A stretch of 9,835 bases of DNA from an uncultured Haloferula sp. (GCA_946885645.1 CAMPGU010000148.1:1-9835), one strand, 5' to 3'; counted from the stretch's first letter, positions 1-6,638 are shown. Numbers and translations are program-made. The notes: generated by a model not told the origin, from the sequence alone.

Positions 1-530
1 AGCGGCAGCACGGGCAGCAGATTGACCAGACCCCACCAGAAATTGATCCACAGCAGGCCGTGGATCAGGGAGAAGAGCGGTCGGCGGACGCTGAAGAACT
101 CATAGGTCTCCGGCGAAAGGCCCCGGGAGCTGCCGAAGAGCGATCGGCCCGCGAGCGCCGCCGCGTCGCGGGGGCCGAAGACCGCGGCCAGCACGGCAAG
201 CGTCAGCAGCAGCAGGAGGAAGCCGGCACCGGGCCCGGCGGCGATCATCCAGAAACGCTGCCATTTCCCGAAGCGGCCGCCCTCGTTCCGGGCCAGGCCG
301 CCGAATGCCCACAAGGTGATGCGCGCGTAGCCGCCGCCCAGGCGGCGGCCCGTCAAGGCATGCCCGAATTCGTGGACCAGGATCGAGACGGTTGCCACGA
401 GCATGAAGACCAGCAGCCGCTGCATCGCCGCGGCGTCGGAGGCATTCCAAGCGCCGCCCAGGATCGCCGCGGTTACCCAGAACCAAGGCTGGATCTCCAC
501 CGGGATGCCGAAAAGCGTGAATCGAACCAT
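1..530 (-). CDS. Site-2 protease family (M50) membrane metalloprotease, 3' end cut by window
   Basis: Integral-membrane zinc metalloprotease of the site-2 protease family, expected to cut substrates within or next to the membrane. I translated this frame directly; it is open to the window edge, giving 176 complete residues. The active-site HEFGH lies at residues 53-57 inside a hydrophobic segment (about 36-60). A GxxGG-type turn and an AAGPGAG stretch follow near 97-103, then a leucine-rich helix at 104-118. The frame ends in a segment reading LVNLLPVLPL, where family members continue with DGG carrying the third zinc ligand, so only the C-terminus is missing. It starts at an ATG with GAGG a few bases upstream. 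Its first 19 residues are almost the same as those of the adjacent upstream gene, 31 bases away, so the two are tandem paralogs and probably one operon. Compared with its partner it has an extra ~25-residue stretch (about 120-150) before the last helix. The substrate is unknown. Confidence 0.93.
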   Translation of the reverse strand, partial: MVRFTLFGIPVEIQPWFWVTAAILGGAWNASDAAAMQRLLVFMLVATVSILVHEFGHALTGRRLGGGYARITLWAFGGLARNEGGRFGKWQRFWMIAAGPGAGFLLLLLTLAVLAAVFGPRDAAALAGRSLFGSSRGLSPETYEFFSVRRPLFSLIHGLLWINFWWGLVNLLPVLP

Positions 531-561
531 TCGGGGAGCCTCTTTGCCGCGCACGCTGCGG

Positions 562-1203
562 TCAAGGACGCCGCCGGTGGTTCAGCTCCTGCCAGTTTTG
601 GAAGGCCATCAGACCGAGGAACATCGGGAAGAAGGGTCTGCCGGTGAAGTAGAGGATGGTGATCGCCGTCAGCACGCCCACGCCGATCCCGATCTTCAGC
701 GTCAGCCCGATGCGGTCCGGCCCCAGGATGGAAGCCAGCAGCCGCCCGCCGTCGAGCGGCAGCATGGGGATGAGGTTCAAGAGCGCCCAGTAGAACGAAA
801 TGATCCAGACGAAGAAGACGAAGGATCGTCCCAAGGGCGGGATGCCCTCCGCGGTGAGGCTGATCGCCAGGAAGATACCCCCCAGGACGACCTGCACCGC
901 CGGTCCGGCCGCGGTGACCAGGAAATCCTGCCAGCGGGTGAAGTTCGCCCCGGGAAAGAGCGCGTAGCCCCCGAAGGCGTGCAGGGTGATCGCGGTCTGC
1001 GCCCCGAATTTCCTCCCGACAAGCGCGTGGCCCAGTTCGTGGATCAGCACGGAGATGAAACCGGCGAGGATGAAGAGAAAGATCATCAGGATACCCGCCG
1101 CCGAGGCTCCGTCCCCGGTCCAGAGCGAGCCCAGGAGACCGAGCGTCAGCCAGAACCACGGCTGGATTTCCACCGGAATCCCGAAGATCGAAAAGCGAAC
1201 CAT
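562..1203 (-). CDS. Site-2 protease family (M50) membrane metalloprotease, complete
   Basis: A complete 213-residue intramembrane zinc metalloprotease. Residues H55, E56 and H59 of HELGH are the expected zinc-binding and catalytic set, and the distal ligand is D151 in NLIPMLPLDGGR (143-154). Hydrophobic segments lie at about 36-60, 93-118, 127-150 and 168-187, consistent with a compact SpoIVFB-like core with no PDZ or CBS domain. The frame stays open upstream, but the extra 59 residues are arginine-rich and not protease-like. I chose the internal ATG because the protein then begins MVRFSIFGIPVEIQPWFW, matching the start of the neighbouring paralog. A G-rich run just before this ATG is a weak ribosome site. 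The stop lies 31 bases before the second paralog, which suggests co-transcription. No dedicated partner such as an anti-sigma factor is visible, so the substrate cannot be named. Confidence 0.94.
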   Translation of the reverse strand: MVRFSIFGIPVEIQPWFWLTLGLLGSLWTGDGASAAGILMIFLFILAGFISVLIHELGHALVGRKFGAQTAITLHAFGGYALFPGANFTRWQDFLVTAAGPAVQVVLGGIFLAISLTAEGIPPLGRSFVFFVWIISFYWALLNLIPMLPLDGGRLLASILGPDRIGLTLKIGIGVGVLTAITILYFTGRPFFPMFLGLMAFQNWQELNHRRRP

Positions 1204-1281
1204 GCCCCCGAGGTAGGTGAGATGGGGGAGCCGCGCAAGGGTTGAGCAAAAAGGACGGCGACCGCCCCGCGGCGGCAACAG

Positions 1282-1311
1282 AAAGGCCGCCCTTTCACCG
1301 GGGCGGCCTTT
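1282..1311. terminator. Perfect 11-bp hairpin upstream of the protease pair
   Basis: The arm AAAGGCCGCCC (1282-1292) pairs perfectly with GGGCGGCCTTT (1301-1311) around an 8-base loop. On the plus strand it is followed by TCCTT, so that strand ends in a short T-rich tail; the minus strand tail is poorer. It lies about 80 bases upstream of the complete protease gene. It could stop transcripts from either side or form a leader structure of the protease mRNA. Confidence 0.55.
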
Positions 1312-1364
1312 TCCTTGCGAGCAGTCCGCCCGGCGGATCGGGGAGTTGACCCGCCGGACGGCTG

Positions 1365-1385
1365 ACACACACTTACACACACACT
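1365..1385. repeat. AC dinucleotide tract
   Basis: An (AC)n run interrupted once by CTT. It is a simple-sequence repeat in the non-coding spacer, and no function is implied. Confidence 0.6.
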
Positions 1386-1702
1386 AGCTCCGGGGGGAGA
1401 GGCGGCAACTTCGATCGGGGGGAGTCTCTCGGTTGCCGGTGCTGCAGCTGGCCGTCTTCGGGATCGGGGGGCTTTTCCTTCGGTCGGCCGATGTATTCCT
1501 TTGCTGCCTTGTCGGGGGGTGTCAGGGCGGCTCGGGGTGTCCCTCGCGGGACGGGCGGAGTCAATCGCCTGATGGTTTATCTAGCAAGACTTTTCTGCGA
1601 AGAAAAATGCAGGGTTTGCTATATGATTGCCATTTTCCGACAATGCAGTTCCAAGGGAGGTAAAGGTGGTAATGCTTTGATGATCAATGGAAATTGGTTA
1701 TT

Positions 1703-1772
1703 AACTTAAGAAATGTTAAATTTAAGCTCTTAAGGAAAGTGCAGAGCCGCGTGGCTCGTAAGCCCTTAAGTT
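1703..1772. repeat. Inverted repeats in AT-rich island, possible structured RNA or regulatory site
   Basis: AACTTAAG (1703-1710) pairs with CTTAAGTT (1765-1772). Between them are the palindrome TTAAATTTAA (1716-1725), a third CTTAAG (1729-1734), and the hairpin GAGCC/GGCTC (1744-1757) with a GCGT loop. GGCT (1753-1756) can instead pair with AGCC (1761-1764), so two small stems compete. Three CTTAAG copies in 66 bases of an otherwise GC-rich genome are noteworthy. I recognise no known RNA family here. Confidence 0.3.
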
Positions 1773-1882
1773 GTCGTTATGATGGCCAAAATCGGCGGGT
1801 TCCGGTCGAGGCGGACCAAGGACGCGCGCGACCCCGGAAAGTGGGCTTTCTTTCGCGGCGGGGAGGGGGGCATCCGCCTCCT

Positions 1883-2038
1883 TTACCGCTTGGGAAGACG
1901 GGGCTGCGCCACCGGCCCGCTCTTCCCGCAGCCGCAGTCGCTACCGCAGCTCTTTTTCTTCCGCTTCGTCCGTGCGACGAGGAAGAGCACCGCGAGGACC
2001 ACCGCCGCGAGGGCGGCCCATGTCTGCCAATCGGTCAT
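1883..2038 (-). CDS. FeoB-associated cysteine-rich membrane protein
   Basis: A 51-residue single-pass membrane protein. Residues 5-22 form one hydrophobic helix (WQTWAALAAVVLAVLFLV). A basic patch RTKRKKK follows, then a cysteine cluster CGSDCGCGK at 31-39 and a short proline-containing tail. Small proteins of this layout directly after feoB belong to the FeoB-associated Cys-rich membrane protein group. They may help Fe(II) transport, perhaps in the structural role that FeoC plays elsewhere, but their biochemistry is poorly known. The ATG used here follows the feoB stop codon after a single base, so translation is probably coupled to feoB. The frame runs 18 codons further upstream inside feoB, but that part is arginine/cysteine-rich and not membrane-like. 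The positive patch suggests that the cysteine tail is cytoplasmic. Confidence 0.82.
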   Translation of the reverse strand: MTDWQTWAALAAVVLAVLFLVARTKRKKKSCGSDCGCGKSGPVAQPRLPKR

Positions 2039-2039
2039 C

Positions 2040-3926
2040 TCAGAAGAACAAGGACGAGATCTGATACACGGCAAACGCCGCCACCCAGGCAAAGGCGCTC
2101 ATGAAGAAAAACTGGCCGACCGCCCATTTCACGGATCCGGACTCGCGCGCGACCACGGCGGAGGTGGGCAGGCATTGCAGCGCATAAATGAAGAACACCA
2201 GCAGGGACAGCACCGCGGGAACGGTGAACATCGGCCGCCCGTCCGGCCATTTTTCCTCCGCCAGGCGGGTGCGCAGGGAGGCCATGGCCTTTTCCTCGTC
2301 CTCGCTCTTTTCCACGTGGAAGAGCTGGCTCATGGAGGAAACGAACATCTCCCGGGCGGCGAAGGAGGTGAGGATCGCGGTGCCGCCGCGCCAATCGAGG
2401 CCCAGCGGCCTCACCAGCGGCTCCGTCAGGTGGCCCACGCGGCCCATGATGCTGTGGTCCAGCTTCGCCCCGTCGTCGGCGTCCGGATCGTCCAGCTTCG
2501 GGTAAGTCTGTGCCGCCCAGAGGACGATATTGATGGCCAGGATGATGGTGCCCGCCTTTTGCAGGAAGGCCCAGGCGCGGCCGAAGACGTGGCGGAAGAC
2601 GTAGCTCCACTGCGGCAGGCGGTAAGGCGGCAGTTCCAGCATGAAGTGCTTCTTCACCTCATCCGGCCCCAGCCTGCCGCGGAGGATGCGGGCGACGATC
2701 AGTGCCGTGAGCGTGCCCAGCGCATAGATGCCGAAGAACACGAGCGCCTGGACGAGGCCGCCCTGCCCGCTCAAGAGCAGGGGCACCAGCACGAGGTACA
2801 CCGGCAGGCGCGCGGAGCAGCTCATCCACGGCGCCACGAAAATGGTTACCAGCCGCTCCTTCGCGGAGTCGATGGTGCGGGTGGCCATCACGCCCGGGAT
2901 CGCGCAGGCGTAGGAGCTGAAGAGCGGCAGGAAGGCCTTTCCGCTCAGCCCGGCCCGGCCCATCAGGCCGTCCATCAGGAAAGCGGCGCGGGCCATGTAG
3001 CCGGAACTCTCCAGCAGGCCGATGAAGAAGAACAGCAGCACGATCTGCGGGATGAAGGCCACGACGCTGCCCACCCCGTTGATGATGCCTTCCACGAGCA
3101 GGCCGCGCAGATCGCCCTCCGGCATGGAGGCGCTTACCTTTTCGCCGAGGAGTCCTTGAAGGGACTCGATCCAACCCATCGGGATTTCCGCGAAGGAGAA
3201 GATGCTCCAGAAAATCAGCACCATCGTAACTATGAGGGCGACCCATCCCAGGACCGGGTGCAGCAGGAAGCGGTCAAGCTTATCGGAGACCGTGGACGCA
3301 TGGCCGTCCGGACGCCGGGCGCCCACCTCGCAGGCGCGGAGCACCAGCGCGCGGCGGCGCTCGCCGAGCCGGTCTTCCGGCCCGTTCTTCCATGGCGTGG
3401 GAGGGACGCGGGGGAAGGGATGCCGCAGCGCCTGCTTCAGCTCCACGATGCCCTTGCCGGCATTCGCCTGCATCGGCACCACCGGCACGCCGAGTTCTTC
3501 GGAAAGCTTCGCGGGGTCCAGCCGCAGGCCGGCCTTCTCCGCCATGTCCACCATGTTCAGCGCGATGACCACCGGCAGACCGGTTTCCATCACCTGCAGG
3601 GCCAGCACGAGGTGCCGCTCCAGGTTGGACGCATCCACCACGCAGACCACCAGATCCGGGCGAGGTTCACCTTCGATCTCACCCAGCAGGGACTTGCGGG
3701 CGATCTCCTGATCGGGGCTGCCGCCCTCCAGCGAGTAGCAGCCGGGCAGATCCACCAGGCGCAGCTTCGTCCCGTGCGGGGTGAAAATCTCACCGGACTT
3801 CCGCTCCACGGTCACCCCGGCGTAGTTGCCGGTGCGCTGGGCGGCCCCGGTCAGGGCGTTGAAGAGCGTGGTTTTCCCGGCGTTGGGATTGCCGGCGAGG
3901 GCGACGGTTTCGAGTGAACCGGACAT
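2040..3926 (-). CDS. feoB: Ferrous iron transport protein B
   Basis: Inner-membrane Fe(II) importer with a GTPase-like domain, 628 residues. The N-terminal G domain shows G1 GNPNAGKT (12-19), the switch threonine in GVTV (37-40), G3 DLPG (59-62), G4 NMVD (124-127) and a G5-like QANAGKG (153-159). A helical linker leads to the membrane part from about 225. The two pore or gate repeats are visible: SSYACAIPG (337-345, with C341) and MSCSARLP (368-375, with C370). C-terminal features include REMFVSSMSQLF (525-536) and paired helices near 567-588 and 600-625. It is shorter than the ~770-residue E. coli protein, with no sign of damage. The start ATG is 9 bases after the feoA stop and has no clear ribosome site, so coupling to feoA is likely. 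The downstream cysteine-rich gene begins one base after its stop. Confidence 0.97.
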   Translation of the reverse strand: MSGSLETVALAGNPNAGKTTLFNALTGAAQRTGNYAGVTVERKSGEIFTPHGTKLRLVDLPGCYSLEGGSPDQEIARKSLLGEIEGEPRPDLVVCVVDASNLERHLVLALQVMETGLPVVIALNMVDMAEKAGLRLDPAKLSEELGVPVVPMQANAGKGIVELKQALRHPFPRVPPTPWKNGPEDRLGERRRALVLRACEVGARRPDGHASTVSDKLDRFLLHPVLGWVALIVTMVLIFWSIFSFAEIPMGWIESLQGLLGEKVSASMPEGDLRGLLVEGIINGVGSVVAFIPQIVLLFFFIGLLESSGYMARAAFLMDGLMGRAGLSGKAFLPLFSSYACAIPGVMATRTIDSAKERLVTIFVAPWMSCSARLPVYLVLVPLLLSGQGGLVQALVFFGIYALGTLTALIVARILRGRLGPDEVKKHFMLELPPYRLPQWSYVFRHVFGRAWAFLQKAGTIILAINIVLWAAQTYPKLDDPDADDGAKLDHSIMGRVGHLTEPLVRPLGLDWRGGTAILTSFAAREMFVSSMSQLFHVEKSEDEEKAMASLRTRLAEEKWPDGRPMFTVPAVLSLLVFFIYALQCLPTSAVVARESGSVKWAVGQFFFMSAFAWVAAFAVYQISSLFF

Positions 3927-3935
3927 CGCGAAAAA

Positions 3936-4187
3936 TCAAGCGACGGCCACCATCACCTGGCTGGCCAGCTCGCGGCTGAGGGCGAGGCGGGTGCCGCAGA
4001 CGGAACAGATCAAATTCCGCCCGTCCGCCAGCTTCCTCACCTGCAGGGACTCGCAAAAACCCAGGTCGCGCAATTGATCGCAGCCCGGCCCGCTCAAGGC
4101 CTTGATCCGGAAGTCACACCCGACTTTCGCCTGGCTCAAGCTGAGCAGGCTATCGGCATGGAGGTCGTTGGCCGTTGCAAGCGCCAT
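3936..4187 (-). CDS. feoA: Ferrous iron transport protein A (FeoA, SH3-like), cysteine-rich variant
   Basis: Small cytoplasmic SH3-like partner of FeoB, 83 residues, thought to modulate Fe(II) uptake. The family pattern is visible: an early SLSQAKVG segment, then LRDLGFCES (39-47, equivalent to the usual 'LxxLGhxxG' turn), and a closing strand RLALSRELASQVMVAV (67-82). Five cysteines (24, 36, 45, 61, 64), including a CSVC pair at 61-64, are unusual for FeoA and might bind metal or respond to redox; that is inference. I prefer the ATG at 4187 over an upstream in-frame TTG at 4226 because it has a GGAG ten bases upstream and gives the usual FeoA length. It is the first gene of the feoA-feoB-cysteine-rich operon. 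Confidence 0.88.
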   Translation of the reverse strand: MALATANDLHADSLLSLSQAKVGCDFRIKALSGPGCDQLRDLGFCESLQVRKLADGRNLICSVCGTRLALSRELASQVMVAVA

Positions 4188-4197
4188 CGGCGGGAGA

Positions 4198-4201
4198 CTC
4201 C
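4198..4201 (-). promoter_or_regulatory. Ribosome binding site that decides the feoA start
   Basis: GGAG on the minus strand, 10 bases before the ATG at 4187. It favours that start over the in-frame TTG 39 bases further upstream. Confidence 0.55.
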
Positions 4202-4232
4202 GGCAATTGAGAACCGATTGCAACAAGAATGC

Positions 4233-4253
4233 TGCGGAAGATTTCTTCCCGCA
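4233..4253. promoter_or_regulatory. Imperfect palindrome upstream of feoA, candidate operator
   Basis: The left arm TGCGGAAGA and right arm TCTTCCCGCA are complementary apart from one bulged base, around a TT centre. The site is 46-66 bases upstream of the feoA ATG, where an iron-responsive repressor could bind. It does not match the classical Fur box, so the regulator is unknown. A weaker GCAAT/ATTGC inverted pair lies at 4203-4221. Confidence 0.35.
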
Positions 4254-4512
4254 GGAGCGCGGCCCTCCCGCCTGCTTGGATTTCTTTTGCGCGGGGACCG
4301 AATGGATAGGAGGGAAGGAATTCCCCGCCCAAGCTCTTCTTCATTCGTATCCCATTCATCGTATCCATGCTGGTCCCAAAAATCCCGGATCGCCCTCTGC
4401 GGGTCGCGCTCGCCGCAGCCTGCCGCGGCCTCATCCTTTTCGCAAAACCGGGGTTGGCCTGCGCATTAACTCATTCCAATTCTCCACGATTTGGCGCTGA
4501 ATCGGCCTGTTC

Positions 4513-5913
4513 ATGACGGTTTTTCCACCCCTGCCCGCGGGCACTCCCGTGTCCTGCGTCCCGGTCCTTGATCCGGACTTTTTGCCCGCCATTCTATGGA
4601 ACAAGAGCTACCGCGCGCTGGCGGTGGAATCCGCCGGCCAGCGGACGCTGGAATTGGCGCTGGTGCGGCAGGACGGGACGGCTTTCCGCTGGTCCTCGCC
4701 GCTGCTGCCGGACGCTCCGGATCATGCGCCGCTGACGCTGCGCTACGTGGAGCGCGCGCTGAAATTCCTGCTGTGGCAGAAGGGCGGCAGCCGCGTCCTC
4801 ATCGCCGGGGCGCCGGAGCTGGTTCCCGCGCTGGCCGCGATCTACGGGCCGGGCGGCGCGCGGGAGTTCGACAGTGATTTCATCGGGAAAAAGATCTTCG
4901 GCGAGGCGCTCACCTTCGGGGCCGCGGAAGCTTCCGCCCTGCCTGCGGAAGCCGGAGAGGCCATCGCGCTCGGCCGCCACCTCGGCGGGTGCCGCATCGG
5001 CTTCGATCTCGGCGGCTCCGACCGCAAGTGCGCGGCGCTCATCGACGGCGAGGTAGTCTTTTCCGAGGAAGTCGTGTGGGACCCCTATTTCCAGAGCGAT
5101 CCAGAATACCACATCGAGGGCGTGCAGGATTCCCTCCGCCGCGCCGCGGAGCACCTGCCGCGGGTGGATGCCATCGGGGGAAGTTCGGCGGGCGTGTATG
5201 TGAATAGCGAGGTGCGCGCCGCCTCGCTCTTCCGCGGGGTCAGCCAGGCGGATTTCGACGCGCGCATCCGGCGGATGTTCTTCGAGCTGAAGGAGCGCTG
5301 GAACGGTGTCCCCTTCGAAGTGGTGAACGACGGCGAGGTGACCGCCCTGGCAGGCTCCATGGCGCTCGACGAGAACGCCGTGCTCGGCGTGGCAATGGGT
5401 ACCAGCGAGGCCGCGGGCTACGTGGATGCGAACGGTTCGATCCGCCCCTGGCTCAATGAACTGGCCTTCGCCCCGGTGGATTACCGCGAAAACGGCCCGA
5501 AGGACGAATGGAGCGGCGACGAAGGCTGCGGGGTCCAGTTTTTCTCCCAGCAGGGCGTCGCCCGGCTGGCGAAGGCCGCGGGCTACGACTTCGGGCCCAT
5601 GCCCTTTCCGGAGCAACTGGTGGAGGTGCAGAAGGCCATGCAGGCGGGCGACGACCGCGCGCGGAAGATCTACCGGACCATCGGCACCTGCTTCGGCTAC
5701 GCGATCGCCCACTATGCCGATTTCTACGAAATCCGGAACCTGCTCATCCTCGGCCGCGTGACCTCCGGCGAGGGCGGGAATGTCATCATCGCGGAAGCGG
5801 AAAAGGTGCTGGCGAAGGAATTCCCGGAGCTGAGCATCAAACTCGTGGTCCCGGACGAAAAAACCAAACGCCACGGCCAAGCGGTGGCCGCTGCGAGCCT
5901 GGCGGCGGTGTGA
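4513..5913 (+). CDS. ROK-family protein (putative sugar kinase fold) with N-terminal extension and no zinc cysteine cluster
   Basis: 466 residues. The C-terminal two thirds match the ROK fold: the phosphate-1 loop FDLGGSDRK (164-172), a GGSSAGVYV segment (222-230), the catalytic-type Asp in EVVNDGEVTALAG (D273), an adenosine/phosphate-2-like MGTSEAAG (296-302), and a late ILGRVTSGEGG (412-422). ROK sugar kinases normally carry CxCGxxGC, whose cysteines bind zinc. Here the matching place (334-340, SGDEGCG) keeps only one cysteine (C339), so zinc binding is probably lost. The first ~160 residues precede the ROK core and may form an extra lobe. No DNA-binding helix-turn-helix is evident, so a kinase or kinase-derived role is more likely than a repressor. 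The sugar substrate cannot be inferred: no transport or sugar-catabolism gene lies next to it. The ATG is the only early one, without a clear ribosome site. The gene is divergent from feoA and monocistronic or loosely linked to the next gene (109-base gap). Confidence 0.8.
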   Translation: MTVFPPLPAGTPVSCVPVLDPDFLPAILWNKSYRALAVESAGQRTLELALVRQDGTAFRWSSPLLPDAPDHAPLTLRYVERALKFLLWQKGGSRVLIAGAPELVPALAAIYGPGGAREFDSDFIGKKIFGEALTFGAAEASALPAEAGEAIALGRHLGGCRIGFDLGGSDRKCAALIDGEVVFSEEVVWDPYFQSDPEYHIEGVQDSLRRAAEHLPRVDAIGGSSAGVYVNSEVRAASLFRGVSQADFDARIRRMFFELKERWNGVPFEVVNDGEVTALAGSMALDENAVLGVAMGTSEAAGYVDANGSIRPWLNELAFAPVDYRENGPKDEWSGDEGCGVQFFSQQGVARLAKAAGYDFGPMPFPEQLVEVQKAMQAGDDRARKIYRTIGTCFGYAIAHYADFYEIRNLLILGRVTSGEGGNVIIAEAEKVLAKEFPELSIKLVVPDEKTKRHGQAVAAASLAAV

Positions 5914-6015
5914 ACCGCTCTTGGATCCTAGTTTCGGCTGGCACGAATGAGCGGATCCCATAAGCTTGGAGCTCCGCCAGTCGCGATGCGGGATACTACC
6001 GCTCCAACCTGTCCT

Positions 6016-6019
6016 GGAG
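6016..6019 (+). promoter_or_regulatory. Ribosome binding site deciding the start of the small secreted protein
   Basis: GGAG lies three bases before the ATG at 6023. The spacing is short, but the ATG also gives a clean signal peptide, unlike the upstream in-frame TTG at 5966. Confidence 0.45.
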
Positions 6020-6022
6020 AAC

Positions 6023-6577
6023 ATGAGAGCCCTGCTAATTCTTCTTTCTACCGTCGCGATCACCCGCGCGACGGAGAAACCGACGGTAGAGATTTACATG
6101 ATCCGCAGATTCGATCCGAAGGCGGCGCAAGCGGAACTGCCGGAAGTCATCCTGGAAATAGCGAATCCCACCACCAAGACGTTTTACGTCAAGGGAACCT
6201 CCATTGAGGAGCCGGGACATCATGTCGAGGTGCCAAGGGAGAAGCGCTGGCTGCATGTTGCTTCCTTCACTTGCGGGACAGGTAATTCGATGCGCCCGCT
6301 CAAGCCGGGAGCGAAGATGCTGGTGACGGCGGAATATCCACGGCAGGAGCCCGTCGCGCGGTTCAGGTTTTTCTTTTATACCGCCGCCAACTTGGAGGAG
6401 TCCAAGGTGGTTTCGGTGCGGAGCCGGGGAATCGAGAGGAAAGAGTTGGAGGATTTTCCGGAGACAAAAGGGGAGTTGGCTTCGGATGTGAAACTCGAAG
6501 AGCCGGTGTCCGATGAGGAGATGAACCGTCCTCGGACGATCCTCGACGAGGGTGCCGCCGATCCGTTCGCGGAATAG
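6023..6577 (+). CDS. Small secreted protein of unknown function
   Basis: I do not recognise a named family. The 184-residue protein starts with a short hydrophobic leader (MRALLILLSTVAITRA), consistent with a Sec signal peptide cut near residue 16. The body alternates strand-like segments (VEIYMIRRF, VILEIANPTTKTFYVKG, HVEVPR, MLVTAEYP, FRFFFYTAA, SKVVSVRS) with loops. This suggests one Ig-like beta-sandwich, perhaps resembling small extracellular protease-inhibitor-type folds; that is inference from pattern only. There is a single cysteine (in SFTCGTG). The last ~50 residues are acidic and probably disordered, ending DEGAADPFAE. An upstream in-frame TTG would add 19 residues and hide the signal peptide, so I reject it. 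The gene follows the ROK gene after 109 bases and is convergent with the porin gene. Confidence 0.68.
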   Translation: MRALLILLSTVAITRATEKPTVEIYMIRRFDPKAAQAELPEVILEIANPTTKTFYVKGTSIEEPGHHVEVPREKRWLHVASFTCGTGNSMRPLKPGAKMLVTAEYPRQEPVARFRFFFYTAANLEESKVVSVRSRGIERKELEDFPETKGELASDVKLEEPVSDEEMNRPRTILDEGAADPFAE

Positions 6578-6591
6578 CTGACCAGGCGCGC

Positions 6592-6622
6592 ATGAACCCC
6601 CGGCGTCCGGGGGGAAGTTCAT
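6592..6622 (+). terminator. Hairpin after the small secreted protein gene
   Basis: CCCCCGG (6597-6603) pairs with CCGGGGG (6607-6613) around a CGT loop. ATGAA (6592-6596) and TTCAT (6618-6622) extend the stem after a small bulge. It begins 15 bases after the stop codon. There is no T-run, so termination may rely on the next hairpin. Confidence 0.5.
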
Positions 6623-6638
6623 CCTCCGCTCCGCGCAA

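Larger units (their letters stand above)
1204..1882. other. 680-base spacer without a convincing gene
   Basis: Short frames exist here on both strands (63-136 codons), but none has recognisable protein character. The left part (1204-1560) is GC-rich and holds a strong hairpin, an AC-dinucleotide tract, four CGGGGGG motifs and a small GTCCC/GGGAC hairpin (1539-1552, TCGC loop). The right part (about 1561-1770) falls to roughly 40% GC by my count, with 1681-1740 near 25%, against about 65-70% in the genes around it. It could carry promoters for the protease pair, an RNA gene, or remnants of a lost gene. I cannot decide between these. Confidence 0.6.
4188..4512. other. Divergent intergenic region between feoA and the ROK gene
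   Basis: A 325-base stretch serving two divergent genes. It contains the feoA ribosome site, the palindrome near feoA, and a tandem near-repeat of CATTC(ATC)GTATCC at 4342-4352 and 4353-4366. I could not identify a clear -35/-10 pair for either gene. The frames here on both strands look like chance ORFs. Confidence 0.55.

Noticed and set aside
1373..1564. A possible 63-residue minus-strand protein upstream of the protease pair
   Set aside because: Proline-rich, no ribosome site, no family, and it overlaps the G-rich motifs that explain its composition.
1491..1709. A 72-codon plus-strand frame in the AT-rich island
   Set aside because: It crosses a sharp change in base composition and has no family likeness; a tiny peptide from its end remains only a weak possibility.
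1779..3917. A 712-codon plus-strand frame antisense to feoB
   Set aside because: Its product is rich in His, Gln, Arg and Gly with no domain, while the opposite strand is an unmistakable FeoB. Long antisense frames are expected from biased codon use in GC-rich genes.
4205..4223. Fur box just upstream of feoA
   Set aside because: A TGAGAA half-site is present, but the second half does not complete the 19-bp palindrome, so it is too weak to call.
4594..6063. A 489-codon minus-strand frame antisense to the ROK gene
   Set aside because: Low-complexity, arginine/alanine-rich composition and no motif; the ROK frame explains the region.
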